A stretch of DNA of 64,000 nucleotides from Virgibacillus_F necropolis_A. Its GTDB lineage: Bacteria > Bacillota > Bacilli > Bacillales > Amphibacillaceae. Positions 59,916-64,000 of this stretch are shown in pieces; position 1 is the first letter of the stretch; every line of letters begins with the position of its first letter. Below the pieces are notes generated by a model. It searched no databases, was not told the origin of the DNA, and worked only from the letters and a program-made list of their open reading frames with translations. The stretch spans positions 1,798,001 to 1,862,000 of the forward strand of contig NZ_CP084992.1 of NCBI RefSeq assembly GCF_044793635.1. Reading direction: 5' to 3'. The position numbers and the translations under genes were made by a program.

Positions 59916-61096
59916 ATCTGGTTCAAAGCCTGCTCTAAATCTGCCCAAATATCTTCCCAAGCTTCAAGCCCAATAGATAAGCGAATTAATTGATCGCTTA
60001 TTCCCATTTGTTTACGTTCTTCTTCTGGAATAACGGAATGCGTCATACTTGCTGGATGCTCGATAAGTGTCTCTGCGTCACCTAAGCTCACTGCAATTTT
60101 TAAAAATGACAGTTGATTCAACAAGAACTGAGCATCTTCCTTCGTTCCGTCAACGGTAAACGAAATGACACCACCGCCACGCTTCATTTGTTTTTGGAAA
60201 ATCGGATAATCCGCGTGGTTTTTATCGCTTGGATAATAAACACGGTCAATTTTAGGATGATCTTTTAGCTTTTCAAAAATTTTCTCTGCATTGTCCGAAT
60301 GACGGTCCAATCGAACCGGTAATGTTTTTAATCCACGAAGTAATAACCATGCATCAAATGGTGAAATAATGCCTCCAATATCCTTTTGAGTAGTCATTGC
60401 AACCGAGTCTAAAAATTCTTTTTTCCCTACAACTAAACCAGCGACAACATCACCATGTCCGCCAATGTATTTCGTTGCACTATGGAGTACAACGTCACAA
60501 CCAAGTTCAAGTGGTTGCTGTAAATATGGTGATGAAAAGGTATTATCCACCACAACTGGTATATTAAATTCTTTTGCCACACTTGCAACCATTTGTAAGT
60601 CGATTAATTTCATCGTTGGGTTGATTGGCGTTTCCACATAGATACATGTTGTTTCTGGGCGAATTAAATCTCTTATAGCTGCTTCAGAATCCATGCTTGA
60701 AAAATCATGTGCTATATTATATTTTTCTTTCATCATGGTCAATAAACCAAATGTACATCCATATAGGCCTGACGAGCAGATAATATGGTCATTTGCTTTG
60801 GTAAGTGCGATTAATACTGCTGAAACAGCTGCCATCCCTGATCCAAAAGCAAGACCACGTTCCCCTTTTTCCAGTGCAGCAATTCGTTCCTCTAATACAG
60901 CGACTGTTGGATTTCCAAGTCGCGAATAAATGTAACCATCTTCTTCCCCAGCAAATCTGCATTCTCCTTGCTCAGCGGAATCGAAAGTAAAAGTAGAAGT
61001 TTGAAATAACGGTGTAGCCAAGCTACCCAACATATCTTTTGCGTCATATCCCTCATGTATGACCGTTGTTTCAAAACGCTTTGAATTGGTAGTCAT
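59864..61096 (-). CDS. Cystathionine/methionine gamma-lyase-type PLP enzyme
   Basis: A ~410-residue PLP-dependent enzyme of the Cys/Met metabolism family, closest in pattern to methionine gamma-lyase or O-acetylhomoserine-type enzymes. The PLP lysine is in SATKYIGGHGDVVAG, the phosphate-binding GSGMAAVSAV near residue 90 and the tail IRLSIGLE are conserved. Which C-S lyase or synthase reaction it performs cannot be fixed from sequence. The second of two ATGs (61096) is better spaced from GGGGGAG. The C-terminal ~17 residues are encoded by sequence shared with the convergent gene. TTGAAAGCGTTTCCC (61160-61174) is a near cre site between this gene and rarD. Confidence 0.88.
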   Translation of the reverse strand: MTTNSKRFETTVIHEGYDAKDMLGSLATPLFQTSTFTFDSAEQGECRFAGEEDGYIYSRLGNPTVAVLEERIAALEKGERGLAFGSGMAAVSAVLIALTKANDHIICSSGLYGCTFGLLTMMKEKYNIAHDFSSMDSEAAIRDLIRPETTCIYVETPINPTMKLIDLQMVASVAKEFNIPVVVDNTFSSPYLQQPLELGCDVVLHSATKYIGGHGDVVAGLVVGKKEFLDSVAMTTQKDIGGIISPFDAWLLLRGLKTLPVRLDRHSDNAEKIFEKLKDHPKIDRVYYPSDKNHADYPIFQKQMKRGGGVISFTVDGTKEDAQFLLNQLSFLKIAVSLGDAETLIEHPASMTHSVIPEEERKQMGISDQLIRLSIGLEAWEDIWADLEQALNQIQGRLSQGSKVPTTDSV

Positions 61097-61282
61097 CATT
61101 TTCTCCCCCAATAAATTTTACATGTGTACTACCATTATCATATATGATTTCCAGTTGTTTTGAAAGCGTTTCCCTACATTATTATACAGAACAAGGTTAT
61201 TGCATTTTGTCCGAAATAACTCTAAACTTATCTTACTTTAAGTATGAATAATGCTAGATGAATAGATTGGAAGTGCAGAGAA

Positions 61283-62176
61283 ATGGAACAAAGTGACGAA
61301 AAACTGGGCATAATATATACGGCTAGCGCATATTTACTTTGGGGATTCCTTCCAATATACTGGAAGCTCATTCAGGGGGTAGCAGCGGGGGAAATATTAG
61401 CACACCGTATTATTTGGTCATTCTTATTTATGGTTGCTGTGATTCTTGTGATGCGAAAAGGCAAGTCTTTTATCAAAGAATGCAAGCTAATTATCCGAGA
61501 CAAACGTAAATTGATTGGAATTACACTTGCATCAGTCATGATTAGTATAAATTGGCTCACCTATATTTGGGCTGTCAATAATGACCATGTCATCCAAGCA
61601 AGTCTGGGATACTATATTAATCCATTAGTCAGTATTTTGCTCGGAATTATTGTTTTAAAAGAATCCTTGACCAGGCGACAATTATTGTCCTTTATTCTTG
61701 CTGGCGTTGGGGTAATCTATTTAACCTTTAGTTACGGCGTATTTCCATGGGTTGCGCTTCTGCTTGCATTTAGCTTTGGTTTCTACGGTCTTTTGAAAAA
61801 AATGGTCGACATTGGTGCCATGTTCGGTTTAGCAATTGAAACGATGATCGTTACACCTTTAGCACTTATTTATGTACCCGTTTTCAGCGAAAATACCTTT
61901 GTACAACATGACATTTTATCCAGTACAAATTTATTATTAATTGGGGCTGGTATCGTAACGGCAATTCCATTATTATTATTTGCAAGCGGTGCAAAAAAAA
62001 TCCCACTATCCATGGTCGGGTTTTTGCAATACATTGCACCAACCATCATGCTCGTCTTAGGTGTATTTGTATATCATGAAACATTTTCAGTTTCTCACCT
62101 TGTTTCATTTATGTTAATCTGGATAGCATTAATCATCTATATGGGATCCGCACACCGCAGACGTAGAAAAGCTTAG
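61283..62176 (+). CDS. rarD: RarD-family EamA transporter
   Basis: A 297-residue drug/metabolite-type permease with ten membrane helices in two EamA repeats, of the RarD subfamily. The N-terminal signature IIYTASAYLLWGFLPIYWKLI and the loop LAHRIIWSFLF are typical. The substrate is not known; chloramphenicol-related transport was proposed for E. coli RarD. The last codons (AGA AAA GCT TAG) are already part of the following hairpin repeat, so the C-terminus RRRRKA is partly repeat-encoded. Confidence 0.87.
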   Translation: MEQSDEKLGIIYTASAYLLWGFLPIYWKLIQGVAAGEILAHRIIWSFLFMVAVILVMRKGKSFIKECKLIIRDKRKLIGITLASVMISINWLTYIWAVNNDHVIQASLGYYINPLVSILLGIIVLKESLTRRQLLSFILAGVGVIYLTFSYGVFPWVALLLAFSFGFYGLLKKMVDIGAMFGLAIETMIVTPLALIYVPVFSENTFVQHDILSSTNLLLIGAGIVTAIPLLLFASGAKKIPLSMVGFLQYIAPTIMLVLGVFVYHETFSVSHLVSFMLIWIALIIYMGSAHRRRRKA

Positions 62177-62286
62177 CGGGCTGGTCAGCGGTGAAATGCG
62201 TAAGCAAGAGACCGTAGAACACATGATCTTAGTGCTCTTAGAGGCTATTGCTTACGTCACGAACCGCTAGCCCGCAAAGCTAGACA
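62166..62286 (+). repeat. Modular hairpin repeat (core type 3) overlapping the rarD stop
   Basis: AGAAAAGCTTAGCGGGCT starts inside rarD and the far end is AGCCCGCAAAGCTAGACA. Paired blocks are AGCGGGCT/AGCCCGC, AGCGGT/ACCGCT and GCGTAAGCAA/TTGCTTACG. The core matches the reverse-oriented repeat at 14564-14688. Confidence 0.8.
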
Positions 62287-62408
62287 AAAAAATCAGAACC
62301 GATATGGAATTAATTGTGATACTTTCATTAAAAAAGGGTATACAATGTAAGGGGAATTAAACACCCTTTTAACATAGAAAAAATATACTATTCGTAGGTG
62401 TGGTCATC

Positions 62409-63329
62409 ATGAGGAGAAAAACAACTATAATTATATTAGGAGTTCTTTTGTTAGGTTTAACGGCTTTTACAATCCTATCAAATATAAACTCCCCCATCGA
62501 CAAAGCGATAGACAAAGCAAAAATTGAAGAAAAAAAAGATAAACCAGATAAAGAAGCAGACAAAGAAGAAGAAAAAAAAGAACCAATCGACGAAAAAGAA
62601 GAAGAAACAGAGGATAATGTTGCAGGAAAAGTGAAAGACTTGGTAACGGGCGCTGTTCAAGAGACTGTTGATTTTTTCACAAATAATGAAGCAAGTGTTG
62701 TAGCTATTGGTGATTCATTAACACAAGGCGTTGGTGATGAGTCTGGTAACGGTGGTTATGTTGGAATGTTAGAGAAGGCCTTAAATTCAACGGAGGAAAC
62801 TACTGTTACATTTGACAATTACGGCAAACGTGGCCGTCGTGCTGACCAACTGTTGAAGTATCTTGAAGATCCAAAAGTAGCAACATCCATTTCCGATGCA
62901 GATATTGTATTAATTACAATTGGTGCGAACGACATAATGCAGGTTGTTAAGGAAAACTTTGCAAATATAACCATGGACGACTTCAAGGAAGCACGAGTGA
63001 AATACGAGGAGCACTTAAAGAAAATTTTCGAGAAAATTTATACATTAAATCCGAACGCTGAAGTTTATTTGCTGGGTTTTTATGATCCATTTGGTAAATA
63101 TTTCCCCAGCATTAAGGAGCTTGGAGTAATCGTTCGAAATTGGAATGAAACCGGTAAAGAAATCACAGAGAAATATAACAATGCCACATACATTCCGACA
63201 ATTGATTTATTCGATGATCCTAATGTAGATTTATTTTGGAGGGATAACTTCCATCCAAATTATAAAGGTTATCATCGAATAGCAGAGCGAGTTTTAGAAT
63301 ACTTGCACAAAGATAATAATGAGGTATAA
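62409..63329 (+). CDS. ypmR: SGNH/GDSL hydrolase, membrane-anchored (YpmR type)
   Basis: A ~306-residue protein. An N-terminal membrane anchor (residues ~5-27) is followed by an extremely charged Lys/Glu/Asp linker of ~55 residues (EEKKDKPDKEADKEEEKKE). The external SGNH hydrolase domain follows with blocks AIGDSLTQGVGDE (nucleophile Ser), TIGANDIM (Asn) and DNFHPNYKGYHRIA (Asp-His). It likely acts as a lipase or esterase outside the membrane. The ATG at 62409 is 8 bp from TAGGTG. It lies 15 bp before ypmS in a probable operon, as in B. subtilis. Confidence 0.87.
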   Translation: MRRKTTIIILGVLLLGLTAFTILSNINSPIDKAIDKAKIEEKKDKPDKEADKEEEKKEPIDEKEEETEDNVAGKVKDLVTGAVQETVDFFTNNEASVVAIGDSLTQGVGDESGNGGYVGMLEKALNSTEETTVTFDNYGKRGRRADQLLKYLEDPKVATSISDADIVLITIGANDIMQVVKENFANITMDDFKEARVKYEEHLKKIFEKIYTLNPNAEVYLLGFYDPFGKYFPSIKELGVIVRNWNETGKEITEKYNNATYIPTIDLFDDPNVDLFWRDNFHPNYKGYHRIAERVLEYLHKDNNEV

Positions 63330-63344
63330 GAAAGGTGGGCAGCT

Positions 63345-63977
63345 ATGAAAAGACGAGACAAACAAGTAAAATCAAAATGGAAGAAATACTTTTTTCTCTT
63401 GCTCACAATTAATGTAGTTATTGTGTTAGGTATTATGCTATTAATTTTTTGGCCTGTTTCAAGTTCAACCATACCTTCTACAGAAGAGGTTGATGAACAA
63501 AAGAGCTCGCAATTTACTGTGCGAACATCGAAGGATAATTTAAATGAACTAGTCAATGCATATCTTGATAAATTACTAGATAATTCACGACACCATTATA
63601 GTATTGAATTAAAGGAAGATGTTCATTTATTAGGGGAACTACCTGTATTCTCCTCAACAATTCCACTCTCTGTTCACTTTGAACCACTTGTACAAGAGAA
63701 TGGGGACGTCATTTTAAAACAAAAATCTATTTCAGTTGGATTGTTGGAGCTCCCAAATCAAAAAATTATGGAGTATATGAAAAAGTACTTACCTATGCCT
63801 GAATGGGTTACCGTGAATCCTAAAGAAGAAGAAATCTATGTAGCTGTTACAAATATGGATATACGTAGTAACTTTAAAGTGAGCATCGAAAATTTCGACT
63901 TAGAAGCTAACAATCTTGCATTTAAAATTCATGTTCCTTATAAAACATTGGGTATAAAACCTGATAGTAATGAATAA
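63345..63977 (+). CDS. ypmS: YpmS family membrane-anchored protein
   Basis: A 210-residue protein of the YpmS/DUF2140 family. A basic N-terminus and one membrane helix (residues ~14-38) anchor a ~165-residue extracellular beta-rich domain (YSIELKEDVHLLGELPVF, NMDIRSNFKVSIENFDL). The function is unknown; the pairing with ypmR is conserved and suggests a joint surface role. An AAGGTGGG site precedes the ATG, and the last residues lie just before the right edge. Confidence 0.87.
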   Translation: MKRRDKQVKSKWKKYFFLLLTINVVIVLGIMLLIFWPVSSSTIPSTEEVDEQKSSQFTVRTSKDNLNELVNAYLDKLLDNSRHHYSIELKEDVHLLGELPVFSSTIPLSVHFEPLVQENGDVILKQKSISVGLLELPNQKIMEYMKKYLPMPEWVTVNPKEEEIYVAVTNMDIRSNFKVSIENFDLEANNLAFKIHVPYKTLGIKPDSNE

Positions 63978-64000
63978 AAGAGAGGTCTAAAGCAAATTTC

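Noticed and set aside
61112..61282. SAM riboswitch or T-box upstream of the methionine-related lyase
   Set aside because: The 5' region is short and contains none of the conserved riboswitch stems or a terminator.

Overview
The window is chromosomal DNA of a low-GC, endospore-forming Firmicute of the Bacillaceae. Gene order over the first ~17 kb (fadF, argS, ywiB, speB, speE, pbpG, ywhD, ywgA, ywfO, lipL, pta, hemQ, cwlJ/gerQ, ywdK, ywdI) follows the ywj-ywd arc of Bacillus subtilis. cwlJ and gerQ point to spore formation. The many intergenic repeats suggest a halotolerant relative such as Oceanobacillus, Virgibacillus or Lentibacillus; that assignment is inference. No tRNA, rRNA, prophage or CRISPR array was seen.

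Layout. 1-17 kb: the syntenic core (fatty-acid oxidation, arginyl-tRNA synthetase, polyamine synthesis, a class A penicillin-binding protein, lipoate assembly, phosphotransacetylase, coproheme decarboxylase, spore germination genes). 17-25 kb: a glutamate-synthase-like protein, a three-gene cytochrome oxidase operon and a UbiB-like kinase with a phasin-like partner. 25-33 kb: a secreted metalloprotease, membrane transporters, an acyltransferase, the cystine transporter TcyP and an OsmC protein. 33-41 kb: a Phd/ParE toxin-antitoxin pair, phosphoglucomutase, an AI-2E-type membrane protein, a GNAT enzyme and a CPA/TrkA antiporter. 41-48 kb: BrnQ, a very small type I toxin-antitoxin locus, RecQ, an IS91-like element and an M29 aminopeptidase. 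48-57 kb: an HxlR regulator and the hutH-U-I-G histidine utilisation operon with an elaborate leader, then an alanine/Na+ symporter. 57-64 kb: acyl-CoA thioesterase, cardiolipin synthase, a Rossmann protein convergently overlapping a methionine gamma-lyase-type enzyme, RarD, and YpmR/YpmS.

The most unusual content is intergenic. (1) Three full copies of a 374-533 bp non-autonomous element with GGCT...AGCC inverted ends and 8-bp AT-rich target duplications, which looks like an ISL3-type MITE carrying GC-rich inner modules. (2) Modular hairpin repeats with constant outer ends but exchangeable cores, sitting on or just after stop codons. (3) Tandem arrays with a strict 20- or 21-bp period, each with its own conserved core; two lie between a stop codon and its terminator. 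(4) A 26-codon holin-like toxin with a complete antisense RNA arrangement. (5) A zinc-ribbon frame after the IS91-like transposase that has no start codon of its own. (6) A hut leader with a cre-overlapped promoter, a mini-ORF, an intrinsic terminator and a perfect 20-bp palindrome.
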